Below, in pieces: positions 52,001-63,191 of a stretch of DNA of 64,000 bases. The notes beneath the pieces were generated by a model. The model had not been told where the DNA came from. It was given only the letters and a program-made list of their open reading frames with translations, and ran no database searches. Origin of the DNA: Mesaphorura yosii (Eukaryota; Arthropoda; Collembola; Poduromorpha; Tullbergiidae); assembly GCA_009869945.1 (NCBI GenBank), contig WIXG01000216.1, positions 62,001 to 126,000 on the forward strand. The letters run 5' to 3'. A program made the translations under genes and the position numbers. Every line of letters starts with the position of its first letter. The stretch's first letter is position 1.

Positions 52001-54815
52001 CGACTTCCTTGTGTCATCGTCGCTGCTTCGATTGAACAAGCAAATTCACATTGAGCAAGCTTCGCCTAATTGAATTTGTGTCGCGTGCAAATATTTCAGG
52101 AAAATAATCAGCTTTATTTATGTATGTGTTTCCACACACTGCGTCGCAGCTTCTGTCGTTCCACACGATCATAACCAGCTAACCTTTAGAGACTGCTTAA
52201 TGTTTGCAGGTTTTATTCGAGCATTAGCAATGTTTATTATTTTGATCCTGATATCTTGTCAGAAATCAGAGTGATTCATGTTGGGAAAAGACGGTTGTAA
52301 TTTCCCACAAGAATACGGCTGCATCCTTTCACTTGAGACCAAGTCAGGTAGTAATAGTCATTGTAATTGCTTTTACATAAGCGAAGCGTGTGCAGCCAAG
52401 CCGAGCGTTATTAGGCACATGGGACAGGTCAAGGTCTGGGGATAATCGATGAACGGTTGAGCTTCCACCTCAACTTAAATTTAGATGGGCAAAGAATGTT
52501 GGGCAGGAAGATAGAAGGCCGTCAGACTGGCCCTCCTCATTTCACAATATCGAATTCGGATGTAATTCCTACACTGCGTGCCGTGTGCGTGCGTGAATGC
52601 CAAATTATTAAGCAAGATGATTGCGGATTGCCAACATTTCAAGTTCAGTCTGCCGGCCTGGACACGACAAAGAGGACTGGGTGGCAGAATGTTAAATATT
52701 CAACGAGGACATAGCCGACCTGGTCGTTAATTGTAGTAAGATTCAAGGCATACCGGTAATTAAACGTTGAAATAAACCTTCCATTCAATTTGCGGCTACG
52801 CGTAAATATTACGCAAAGTGCGAGTGCGAGACACACAATACGCACACGCATTGCCGAATTTCTTTTGTTTTCCGACTTTTGCAATGTTGAATCCGTGAAG
52901 GTTGTCATTAAAATTTCCGGATAAATCGAAGAATTCGTTCAGGAGACCCAATTGTGAATTTAATAATCCAGCATGGACAATAGAAGTCTACACGCGTATT
53001 TGATGCGTCAATTTTTAATGAATTTGTTTACGCAATACGCACCCTGGCATTCAGACACTCGCACAAAGCGAGCGTATGTGCGTAGCCCAGTCATTTTGTT
53101 AATTACAGGAAACCCACCTTGACTTGGGTTTGGTCACCTTGAACTTTGTGGGAGAAAACAGGCCAATTTTAGACAAAGCTGACTGGGACAATTTCTATTC
53201 GCTTGCCATCTCCATCCAGGCGCAGGACCAAAGATACCATGCGTCTAGCGTCGTTTTAAGCATGAAATGGAGACTTTCGAAACTTGAAGGCATTGACAGA
53301 AGCAATTGTGATCCCAAAATCCTTGTACCTTTTGCCTGCGCATCTAAGAGCTAAATTTGCAAACGAGTTATCCTCGCCTGACTGTTTAGGATAGCTGTAG
53401 TCAATGCGCACGAGATAACAAAATTACATTGATAAAGAGCGGATGACACAGTCTTCTTGTGATGTACGGTATAAATTAAGGTTTTACTTACTTAATTGTT
53501 GTGAATTTTGCGTGATTTACAAGTTGATGATTTTAACAATGCCAGCACGGAATGCATGCATGTCCTGTGCTGGCTACAAGGAAAAGAGCCATGCACAAGG
53601 AAGGTTTTCAAAAAAGAAGTAGGAGTGAGAGACATGGTGGGCTTCAGCAAGATTGGCATTTTCGCGAATGATTCTCCGATTTTCTTAATTTTTGTGCACA
53701 ATTGGGGAAGTTAACCTATTTTCAAGTCGATTATTTGGAATATAGCTGAATGTACTGACCAGCTAGGTGCAGTTAATAAAGTCAGTGACTTGAAATTAAC
53801 ACTGCTTGTGCGTCATAATCAGTGCAGCGGCGTCTTAAGGCTTATTAGTGAATGGGTAGCGGAGGTAAGCGCAGATGAAGTTTTATATTAAGGTAGTTTT
53901 GCAATGCTTGATAGTAAGTTATTGGGTGGCAATTGCTCCTAAATTAGCTTCTATCATCTCAATTGCCGAAAGTGTTATCGAAAGATAATGGCGATTCGAA
54001 GTCAGCCCTGGATCCGTGGCATAGTATTGCAATTAATACTTAAGTATTAAAGAATGACCTGTTCGCTGATCATGACTACTAATGCTGACGAGCTTGAGGT
54101 AGGTAATGCAGTTTTGTCTGTCGAGATAAGAGATATCATCGTAGATTGCCACGCAGTAAATAATTGAAATGATCAAATAACACATCTTCACACGCGAACT
54201 TCGGCTCAATGTTAAATGAGCTCGACTAAAAAAATGCTAGGAACTAAGAAATTAAGATACAGATTAGGCATATGGGAAAAATATTTGCTACGTTTGATTT
54301 CATGTATTCGGGTAGTTGGTACTGGCGGCACCAACGTCTTTTCCAAAGAAAGATTGAATTCGGCATATAAGGTCATGTCGCATAAATGATTGATTGATGA
54401 TATTCTGCAATACAAACGAAGTCTTGTCTGGTCTGGGCATTTTCCAGTCGGATGTCGACATGGGCGAGGCAGGTTATGGTTACACAAATTAATTCAATTA
54501 CCTTTGCTCTCACATAAATGCGTGGGTTTGTTAGTCCAACGCAAACAGCAATCATATCATGACATGATTCACGGCTGTAATTCAGTTCATTACAAGCTGT
54601 ACAAATGAACCTATTTCTAGTACTCGATAGTAATGGTATTATAATGATCATCATTGGGAATTGGGATTAACAATATCGGCTGGTTCTCATTAAGTTATTC
54701 CCATTCTACAGTATCAAGGTCTGATATATTGATTGAACTGGTGTAATCTCTATCCAGTCTCTTTCTTCCCATTCCAGCAAGCTCAACTCTTCCAGCTTCA
54801 CAAATTGCACGGAAC
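46040..54815. other. Long stretch without recognisable genes
   Basis: About 8.8 kb between the ABCA start and guanylate kinase. The first 200 bases likely carry the ABCA leader. Short frames exist, for example a hydrophobic start MRVRIVCLALALCVIF near 52.85 kb on the minus strand, but they lack supporting splice sites or similarity. A CGATCGCGATCG palindrome occurs near 47.89 kb. No tRNA, snRNA or transposon end was seen. Confidence 0.4.
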
Positions 54816-55565
54816 ATGTTCAAGCCAAAACCTGTTGTGTTCTGTGGCCCCAGTGGCGTCGGCAAGTCTACCTTGGTTAAGCAGCTGATGAAAGAATATC
54901 CATCTGTCTTCGGGTTCTCGATTTCGCATACCACAAGAAAACCGAGACCTGGTGAAAGTAATGGCGTTGAATATCACTTTGTGTCGCGAGAAGATATGGA
55001 GAAAGCAATAAGAAACGACGAATTTATTGAATCGGCTGAATTTTCGGGGAATTTATACGGAACCAGGCAAGTAAAGTACAGTCTAGCTGAACTTATTGTA
55101 TGCTTACTACAGTCAAGAATCTAGTTAACCTCTCTCTTACAGCAAACAAGCAGTTGAGGACGTTCAAGTAAAATGCAGGATTTGTATTTTGGACATTGAC
55201 GTGCAAGGCGTGAAACAAATAAAGAAGACGGATCTTGAACCAAGACTAATTTTTGTGAAACCTCCTGACTTGGCCGATTTGAAGAACCGGCTGTTAAATC
55301 GGGGAACGGAAACCGAAGAAAGTCTTAAATTTCGGCTTGCTGTCGCACAAACCGAAATTGAATATGGTAAGTGGTTAAGGAAATCTGTAATGGAATGTAA
55401 AATAATTACGATTTCTTTGAAGGTGAAGCGCCTGGAAATTTTGACATTGTTATAGTGAATGATAAAGTGGACGAAGCATACGCAAAGCTGAAAAATTTCT
55501 TACTGCGGGACATTCAGAAACTTCAACAATGTGTAGCAGGTGGAGATGGGTCGGGCGATAAATAA
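54816..55565 (+). CDS. GUK1: Guanylate kinase
   Basis: Three exons, 54816-55066, 55143-55366 and 55423-55565, encode 205 residues, the usual length. The enzyme phosphorylates GMP (and dGMP) with ATP to the diphosphate in the cytosol. The P-loop is GPSGVGKS (11-18). The GMP-binding region follows as [11 protein letters not shown], then [20 protein letters not shown], and the lid [12 protein letters not shown]. The end block [17 protein letters not shown] is typical of eukaryotic enzymes. The first intron starts with GC, not GT (AG/gcaagt), and ends ttacag. This is needed to keep GTSK intact, and reading on instead gives a premature end. The second intron ends in ttgaag. The start Met lies six residues before the first strand, as in animal GUK1. 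Confidence 0.94.
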
Positions 55566-55675
55566 CCTAACCAGTTTACTAATGGATACTAATATGGAGT
55601 GATGGATTACCAATAACGCTATAAGATATTAGAACAGACCTGTTAGATGTTAAATGGGGTTTATTTTTATTTTCA

Positions 55676-55681
55676 ATTAAA
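55676..55681 (+). terminator. Possible poly(A) signal of guanylate kinase
   Basis: ATTAAA about 110 bases after the stop codon on the coding strand, before the Harbinger-like relic begins. Confidence 0.35.
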
Positions 55682-55774
55682 ATACGCCACATATACCTGA
55701 ACTAGTGCATAACAATAAGAGATATTTTTGTCGGTCGTCAGTTTGATTCAGCTTAATTAAAACTTTGAATCTAA

Positions 55775-55790
55775 CTGCAGGATTAATAAT
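55775..55790 (+). repeat. Left terminal inverted repeat of Harbinger-like relic
   Basis: CTGCAGGATTAATAAT, preceded by TAA. Confidence 0.75.
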
Positions 55791-56074
55791 AATAAGATCA
55801 CGTGATCGGATCGCGATCTTTAGATCACGGTCACCATTTTGGAATTAATAATAGAAAATCGTGAACCGGGTCACTGTGATCTGATTCTACAGATCACGGT
55901 AACGAGTAACTATAGGATTATGGTCACTTCTTGCATCAATAATAGTTTGTGATCTTCAACTGAGGATCAAGTCACCGTGATCCAGATCACATTCTGTGAC
56001 TGAGATCAGGGGTAGGTTCACAGACTGAAAATTGGGAGAATTTTCTTCAGTTTTCGACACAAAGTTAATTCGAT

Positions 56075-56263
56075 TTAAGTTAGACTCATTTGTGAACAAA
56101 AGTTTGATCCCAGTCCTTTGTCCCAGATCTGCTTTGTATCGTTGGATCCAAATTTCTTTGACTTATCTTCAATAATATGTTTGTACTCATTAATCAAGTC
56201 AAGAAGTAGAGTCTGCTCCAGCGAAGTAACGTCAGGGGCTTTCTTTGGTGCTGTGGTCTCCAT
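56075..56263 (-). pseudogene. Truncated Myb/SANT-like DNA-binding protein of Harbinger origin
   Basis: A 62-codon minus-strand frame starts METTAPKKAPDVTSLEQTLL and continues LLDLINEYKHIIEDKSKKFG. The spacing L-L-x-L-I-x-x-Y-K-x-I-I-E-x-K, then K-x-I-W, is the hallmark of the Myb/SANT-like domain found in Harbinger second proteins and in insect zeste-type regulators. The frame ends soon after the tryptophan, so only about two of the three helices remain. An intact protein would usually be 200-300 residues. Whether the fragment is transcribed cannot be judged. Confidence 0.6.
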
Positions 56264-56378
56264 TAGGGTGAATGACCGTGACCGAGTGCAAAAGATCAGC
56301 GTGATCTAGATCAAGTGAACCATTGCTCGGTTTTCATTACTAATACCGTAGTGACCATGATCCTGAACTTTTGAGTTC

Positions 56379-56394
56379 ATTATTAATCCTGCAG
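56379..56394 (-). repeat. Right terminal inverted repeat of Harbinger-like relic
   Basis: Exact inverted copy of the left repeat, followed by TAA. Confidence 0.75.
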
Positions 56395-56709
56395 TAAGTA
56401 GTTATCAAGTTGTAGTTTACCAGTAGTTGAAAAGGAGACAGGCAGGAAAATAACTGTAATGGTCTCGTGTAGTTCTTCCTAATTCCTATCTGATTCTAGT
56501 CTTCTGGCCCTATCAGTTTCTGGTATTTCTGTTCTCTACGCACAAGATAAATAAATAAATACCTCAGAGTATTGTCTCGGTTGTCAAATTAAATAAAAAT
56601 TGTACGTGATCATAAATAATAATATTAACGATATTCAAAGTTCAGGACAGGGAAGAGTATATTGCAGTTTCGGCATTTGGTTACAATTGGCTGTGGATAC
56701 AATAATTAA

Positions 56710-57756
56710 TCAACTAATTCCCAGTGCCCACTTCACCGAACTCAAAGACTTCCTGAACCGAGTGCTGCCTTCTTTAATTAGACTGGTGCTTGAGTGTAAG
56801 GTTACATCGACAGTTGTACGCTCTTTGAAAACATCGCTAACAACTTCTGATCTTCCCATGACTTCGCCCAGCAGACTGACGAGATTGTCCGGGTAAACAT
56901 CGCCTGTAGGAAGTCTGAATGACGGGTACGTGTTGATTGCAATCTGCGGAAGTGCCCAGTCTTCGGCTTCATTTTCTCCGACAATTATATGGCAGCTTTT
57001 GTCCAAGTGCTTACGAACCAATTCACGCACTAATTGAATTCTTTCACTGGTAAACTCTCTGCCAGCCCGCCTTTCGTTCATGAAATGTGTCAGGAGCACG
57101 ACGAGGTTGCAGTAGTCCGCGGAGAACAGCCTTTTGTTGAGGAGACGCAGTTCTTTCAGCGCTCTCACGAAAGATGAGGTTTCATACGCGTGCTGGCGGT
57201 CGTCTAATCTCGCTACCACCACCACAACGTTTGGAATGCACTCTCGTAAATCCGCACTCGCATCCATGTACTTCTTCAAGGTGCCAATAATTCGGGCGTC
57301 CCATCCCACGCTGTTTATTGCGCCCAGACCGGGAGTATCGACCAGTCTGAGATTTTGACAATGAAATTCCAGTATTTGACATGTCCCTTCGTCTCGTTCC
57401 ACAGGCGAGATTTCACGGCCACCAAATATTTTATTCAGCTGACGGAATAATAAGTCATAAAAATGAATGAGAATTTACTTTCACGTAGCTACAATGTGTC
57501 ATGTTATATTATTAAAGAAGTCAACCTTCATAGAGGCTCGTCTTTCGCCGGCCTACTTACCGTTGTTGACTTTCCGCTGTCAGCTGGGCCAAGAAATAGC
57601 ACATAATAGTATTTGGAACTTGGAGCATGCTTTCTCGGGTTCGAGCTGTTGTCTCCGTCGTTTTTCATGTCAAAGGCAGCCTGCCGCTGTAATGACTTTC
57701 TTGGAACAAGCTGCTGCTTTTGCTGTTGCTGCCTTTGCCTCCTTTTCACTGCTTCC
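56710..57756 (-). CDS. GIMAP/AIG1-like P-loop GTPase, 5' end unresolved
   Basis: Two exons are clear: 57561 up to about 57756, and 56710-57438 with the stop. The G1 loop GPADSGKSTT lies at the exon junction, G3 is LVDTPGLG, a hydrophobic strand IPNVVVVVARLDD follows, and the probable G4 is VVLLTHFMNE. These motifs and the strand order place it among septin/AIG1-type TRAFAC GTPases, most like GIMAP/AIG1 proteins. The N-terminal part is rich in Arg and Gln (KRRQRQQQQKQQ). No ATG precedes it in frame: an acceptor (cgctcgcag) at about 57757 suggests one more upstream coding exon that I could not find. The alternative is a start at the ATG at 57668, giving a shorter protein. No membrane anchor is visible. 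It ends next to the Harbinger-like relic. Confidence 0.75.
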
Positions 57757-60700
57757 CTGCGAGCGAATCAACGGATATTGTTAGTTTTAAAGTGTGCCTG
57801 CGTCTGACAAACGCGACAGTATAGTGTATGGGCCTCACATCGCACTTCATGAATTCTGGCTTCGACAAGCAACCAAAATGGGCAAATACGCCGTCTCAGC
57901 AGGATAGAGTTATTTTCTTTTCCACGGAGACTAGCTTTCCAGCCGGAGATTGTTTTCTTGAATGATGGCTTAGACTTAATACAGTCTCACTGAATAAATA
58001 ATGTCATACAATTAAGGCAATCCTAACAGATGATAATTCCCATTCAGTAAAATCAAGGGTTAATCGGTTGATTCTAGATTCAATGTAGAATTACTAATTT
58101 ATTGGAGAGGATAGATTTATTTTCGAGGTCAAAAGAAGCTGTTCACAGCAATATTTGAAGTCAAAGTGAAAGCCAGCCACAGCTTTCTACAATTCGACTC
58201 TGACTTGTGTTGTGCTGTGATTTGTTTTCCTGGTCTATTTGTCTATTCAGTTTGATCTAAACAGCGTAAATTTCTTTCCGAATGAGTCCAGCAGCTTGTT
58301 TCAGGCCAGACGCACTCAAGGATTTTCCTATCTTATCTCTCCTGGTATGGCACGTTGTGGCTATCTCAAATATTTAATATTTGATTGCTCACAATGAGCA
58401 TAAATTCCACAAATCCTTTCCTTTGATATTGGAATCGTACGCATGCGTTCAATTCACTGGAAGCAGACAGATTTGTGGCTGACAACCAATTCGAACTACG
58501 AATCGGCTTTAACCTTAAATTTTGTTCGATTGAATGCTTTCTTTTGAGACAGAAATGACAAAAGCATAAAAGCGATCGCCGCAATTTGAGGTTCTCTTCC
58601 TTGTGACTGGACTAGACGATTGACACTTTGGCGTTTGGCAGCAGGGCGCAAACCGCACTCATGCATCACTGTTCAGCATATGTTAGCATGTAATTCTTCA
58701 ATTCTTCTATCCCAAGGGGCCCGATTAAACACTCGTCGGCCCTAACATAATCAAGCAAATGGACGGACGCGCTCGTTACTGTTGCTATTCTCGAGATTTC
58801 CTATCCCGTTGTGCTTATTCGTTCGAAGAATAATTCATGATGAGTACAGGGCAGACCCACATTCGCACTTGTGCGGGGAAAGCGTGGAAAAATTGGCAGA
58901 GTCGCAGGATGTTTCGAAAACAGAGACCATCAAGAGAGAGAGAGGATCAAGACCATTCTTTCGAGAAATCTGATACACTGATCAATCTGAGCACTCGCAT
59001 CCATTAGTGCACACGCGAAAAACCAAAGTACAAAGTGTATGTGTACAAATAAATCAATAAAGAAGTGTGCTGATATCAAGAATTAAATCACTACAAAACT
59101 CAGGGCACACTTCAATTATTTACATGCGTTAGTTTACTGAAGCCCCGCTGTCCCACGTGCCACGCCATTCCAAGTACACGCGGTTGGAATTTCTTAGAAC
59201 AAGATAAAGAAGGCTTCATGACATAAATACAGTTTATTGTATCTATGTTAAGGTAAACTACTTGCTAAACTGAAGTGGAAAGGAAAAGAATCTCCCACTT
59301 TTCAAAAACCTTGAACAAACACAACCAAACCCACTCATCCGATTCATTATCCGGACTGGTCTTTGTTCGTATAGCGAACTAGACTGGAAGCATTCCTAGA
59401 ATCGTGCTAGAAGCTTAGCAGTTGATCTGTTGATCTTATATTTTGAGGATGGCTATTATCTTTATTGCCTCAGCGCTCGTCCTTGGAAATGTATCTGATT
59501 GATACTTTCTCTCTGAAAATAACGTCAGTAGTGCTGACGCCGACGACGGTCCGCTGCAGGCAACTGTTTAGCTAGTTTCAAAGAAAGTCAACAAGATGTT
59601 GTGTCTGCCTTGGAAGTTTCTTCCACCTCTTAACGACTAACAATGGTGGTATTGCCACGTTTCACACGTGGATAGCGCTGTACACTTGCTCGTTGCTCAA
59701 ACGGGCTCAAAGCTTTTTCAGGACAAATGATCTGTCGCCTTGTCGCCTGCCGGTTTTGGCTTCATCAGGTGCTATCCATAAGCTGCCTCCCCTCAGCCGT
59801 CACGTCGATGATCATTATTCAAAATGCAAAGTGCCTGGAACCAGACCATCCTGGCAAGCATCAGCTGTCATCAACAATATTTTCTACGCTCGCCTAGTGA
59901 GTCTAGTTAACCCAGGCCCTTGGGCTGTCTATAGTGAAAATTTATGATCATGGAATTTCTTCCGCACTAATGGAAGTGTGAAAGGAATGTATCAACCGTG
60001 ATAGTAATATTTTTTTACTAAGAAATTGAGCTAGGTCAGAAGAAAGGAAGAAGGCTGAAAGTAGTCAAATGGTAAGATACTCCAGACTAGTCCAGGAATC
60101 GCCGTAGAATAGAGTTCATCTCATTTAAATACCATCGAAAGTAATGGCACGTAAGATGCTGGATAAATGGACGTTGTGCCGTCGCTCGTAGAGGTGAACA
60201 CAACTATAGGGCAAATCCGAGTCGTAATCTCTGTGACTGATGATTTAATGAACTAGCGAAAGGGTGGTCTGGTGTTCAATTCACTGAAATAGAACTTTTC
60301 AGTTTTCCGGCCAGATTGTTTGCCTTCCCTGATTCCTTCCTAGCTGGTCCAACTTCCGATACTGCGGGAGTCCATGCAAGCGAAATCTTGTCATTTGTAT
60401 TTTGTTTAGCAACCTCGCAAAGTATGTAATTAGAACACTATTCTTCATATCCAAAGTCCTAATTCAAAGTTCAAGGGCACTTGCATTTGTTGTGAAGCCC
60501 ACACGGCATCGCTTCATCTGAATTTCTTGCTACTTTGCGCTTACGAATCGCAAAAGCAATTCTCGGAACTCAGAATGAATTAAGGGCCTTTCAGAAACCC
60601 ATTCCGTGGAGTGTAATCATTCGTGCGATATTCTCATGATTGTAATTATTTGAGTGGGGCTTTGTCGTTTATTATTCATTCGAAATTCTCGACGGGAGGT

Positions 60701-61635
60701 GCGTAAAATTTGCTACAGCTCCGGCAGGCAAGAACAGTGAATGTTATTACTTTTAGTGCTGAAGTTTCTACTGTGAGCCAGCGGCACGAGCGGCAAGCGC
60801 AGAAGACCAAACCAATAGACACGCAGAGCTGGTGTTCTCTTTCTTTACACAGTACTGGCCTGGAAAATGCCAGCATCCGAGTTAATAAAGGTTTGCTTTG
60901 CCTTTTGGACTTGAGCTTCTCTCTGGCCAGGAACTTGTTTTACTGCACTTGAGCTTCCGTAGAGAAGAAGGAAGAACCGACGGCATTTGGGGAAAGCGAG
61001 ATAAATTTTTTCTGCTTTCCGTTCTCTGGAGTCACTTCATTCGTACCTCCTGTTCAAGAGTCCTGACCATTTCTTCCTGCTGCGTCCGTCTTTATCTTGT
61101 TTGCTCACGTTTCCTGTCCCGCTGCGCCAGGACCAAAACACCACAAGCACCAAAGTCATGTGGTATGCAAGTTGTCAATTCCTAGACTTGTCATTAAGAT
61201 AACACCTTCCTATATTCGCCAGATCGTGTCCACTGACTGTGAGAAGAGCCGAACCTTGTGTCCTGTGCAAGCAAAAGTCTTTTGCCAGAAGCTAATTACG
61301 GCAGTGCATGTTTTTTTGATTCGACGGCACCAAAATTCTAAGACAGTGACCTTTGTCAGCAAAGTTATCAAACATTTTCAAAACTTTATCAAATACTACA
61401 TTTTCTTGGTTGCTTGCATAGTTTATCAATGTTAATGCTTCAATTCAAAAGCTTTTCAATTTCGACCATCCCAAGAACTTGCTTATTCAAGATTTCGGGC
61501 TGTGTTTGGACGTCTTGAAGTGTGAAAGTGAAGCAGGAAGGGGAAAGTGAAAAGTAAAAGTTTGAGCAGTTGAATTTGACTTCGTTCTTGGTAGCTGTGC
61601 AATTCCTTTGAAGTTATACTGTTCAAAGGAGCACA
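57757..61635. other. Stretch without recognisable genes
   Basis: Probably includes the missing first exon and promoter of the GTPase gene at its left and the GPCR leader at its right. I noticed a GA run near 58.93 kb and a small hairpin, CCACGT...ACGTGG, near 59.66 kb. Longer frames near 61.1-61.4 kb look like chance. Confidence 0.4.
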
Positions 61636-62959
61636 ATGACCGTCGGCAACATTACAGATTATGCGTCCGCCATGATTTCCAAAAACGACGCGCTCACAGT
61701 GCACAAAATTTGGAGTTGGACATGGCGGATAACGCTCACCCTTTCCTCCATCAGTATAGTTGGGAATTTGATTATCTTCACCATCATTTGTGCATCGACC
61801 AAATTCCGAAGGTAATAATAAACCTAATTACATTCCGGTTTATTCTGCTAATTGACTGACAGAGACCAATCTATTCTGCAGGCCGGTAAATTACTTGATT
61901 GCCAACCTGTCGTTAGCCTCCATTACATTCGCCGCATCGGTACTTCTTCGCTATCTCGAGGATGAGTACGGAATCTGGACCTACTCCGCCGTGACATGTC
62001 ACATTCTGGGAACATTGCATCGTAAGTCCTTGTAGAGATTCTGGTCGAATGAAGTTACTATCTTTGATTTGATTTTCTTCTTGCAGGGCTTCCGCTCACG
62101 GTGGAGGCATTCAATGTAACGATAATCAGCTTTGATCGACTTCACGTCGTGAAAGAGCCGCTGACACCGGAAACAAAACGGGGAGCATTCCTCAAAATAT
62201 TTTTGGTATGGCTTCTGGCAATCATAGTTGAAATTCCACGCGGGTTCTACTTCGAATTTCGTCCCGAGTTGGAGGGAAAGTATCAGTGCAAAAAGGTAAG
62301 TAGGAGATTCTTTTCCAGATTTCTAGTAACTTAATTTCGCGTCGGTCCTTCAATCGTCTGCATTTCTTGGGTTCCAGGTATTTCTATTTCAAAACGAGTC
62401 CTATCATCTCGCGTATGTTATTACTCATCTCTTCATCGTCTACATTCTCCCAACAATCATCCTGTTTTCAGGTACGCAGCTTACGAAAGCATGCATTTAA
62501 GTCCTTTGATAGTATACTCTGAATTTTTGACACGCCTTTCCTCGCACTGTCAATAGAGTTGGTCAAACTACGAGCTCACATGGCGTTTCTAGTTTTGTGC
62601 CACGTAAGTTTGTAATGCATAATTCATTTTCGTAATTATGAGTCTTAGTTACGCTCTTTGTTTCGCAGAATCCGAACGACGGGAATCTGAAACCGAGACT
62701 AAAATTGCTGAGAACCGCATCATACTTGATTTGGTTCTTCATCGTGATTCACCTTCCATCTGGCCTCACCCACGCATTTCATGAATGCGTTGCATTCTTA
62801 CCGCATTGGTTCTCCAGAATACTCATGCTCACCAAGTACCCGTTCTACGTGTTTGTATGCCTGCACGGCTATTTCTACTGTATTCTCATCTTCTTTTCAA
62901 GCTACGAGCTCAGAAATTACATGAAAAGCTGCTTTGCGAAGATTCACGGCAGAAAATGA
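61636..62959 (+). CDS. Rhodopsin-class (class A) G-protein-coupled receptor, divergent
   Basis: Six exons, 61636-61811, 61882-62021, 62087-62295, 62378-62471, 62557-62603 and 62669-62959, encode 318 residues with seven hydrophobic helices. Class A marks are Asn in TM1 (SIVGNLIIF), the TM2 block NLSLAS, a Cys at the top of TM3 (VTCHILG) that can pair with the ECL2 Cys (KYQCKK), DRL (122-124) after TM3, and the TM4 Trp (LVWLLA). An N-glycosylation site (NIT) sits in the short N-terminus. The ligand cannot be told; arthropod peptide or amine receptors are the nearest in layout. Two usual residues are missing: the TM2 Asp is Ser and the TM7 NPxxY is replaced by HGYFY. All introns are 55-85 bases, GT-AG and in phase. 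Confidence 0.85.
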
Positions 62960-63185
62960 AGCTTGGAAATTGGCTGCTATTATTTAGTTTTAGTTCCTAG
63001 GAACCACTCTTCATTATTCATCGTCCATTCTCAGTCGGGCTTATCATTACCTTCATGTCTGTCCGTCGTCATCTCGCCCTCTTGTTGAAACACAAAGTAC
63101 CTGAGCTAATGCGCTTAGAAGGAAGTAAGGAAGGAAGATTGCTTGGTGACTGTGACCGAGGTTGTATTTCAACACGCAAAATTGT

Positions 63186-63191
63186 AATAAA
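63186..63191 (+). terminator. Poly(A) signal of the GPCR gene
   Basis: AATAAA about 230 bases past the GPCR stop codon on the coding strand. Confidence 0.45.

Larger units (their letters stand above)
55775..56394. mobile_element. PIF/Harbinger-like non-autonomous DNA transposon relic
   Basis: A 620-base element with perfect 16-base terminal inverted repeats, CTGCAGGATTAATAAT, at 55775-55790 and inverted at 56379-56394. It is flanked by TAA on both sides (55772-55774 and 56395-56397), fitting the three-base TWA target duplication of PIF/Harbinger elements. The interior carries a Myb/SANT-like frame on the minus strand, the second gene of Harbinger elements, and at least nine GATCAC or GTGATC motifs, one of them in a 12-base palindrome GATCACGTGATC (55796-55807). 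No transposase is left. It lies between guanylate kinase and the GTPase gene. Confidence 0.75.

Noticed and set aside
52645-52908. Minus-strand frame with a hydrophobic start (MRVRIVCLALALCVIF)
   Set aside because: Arises from a simple GTGCGT-rich stretch; no good donor follows and no other exon supports it.
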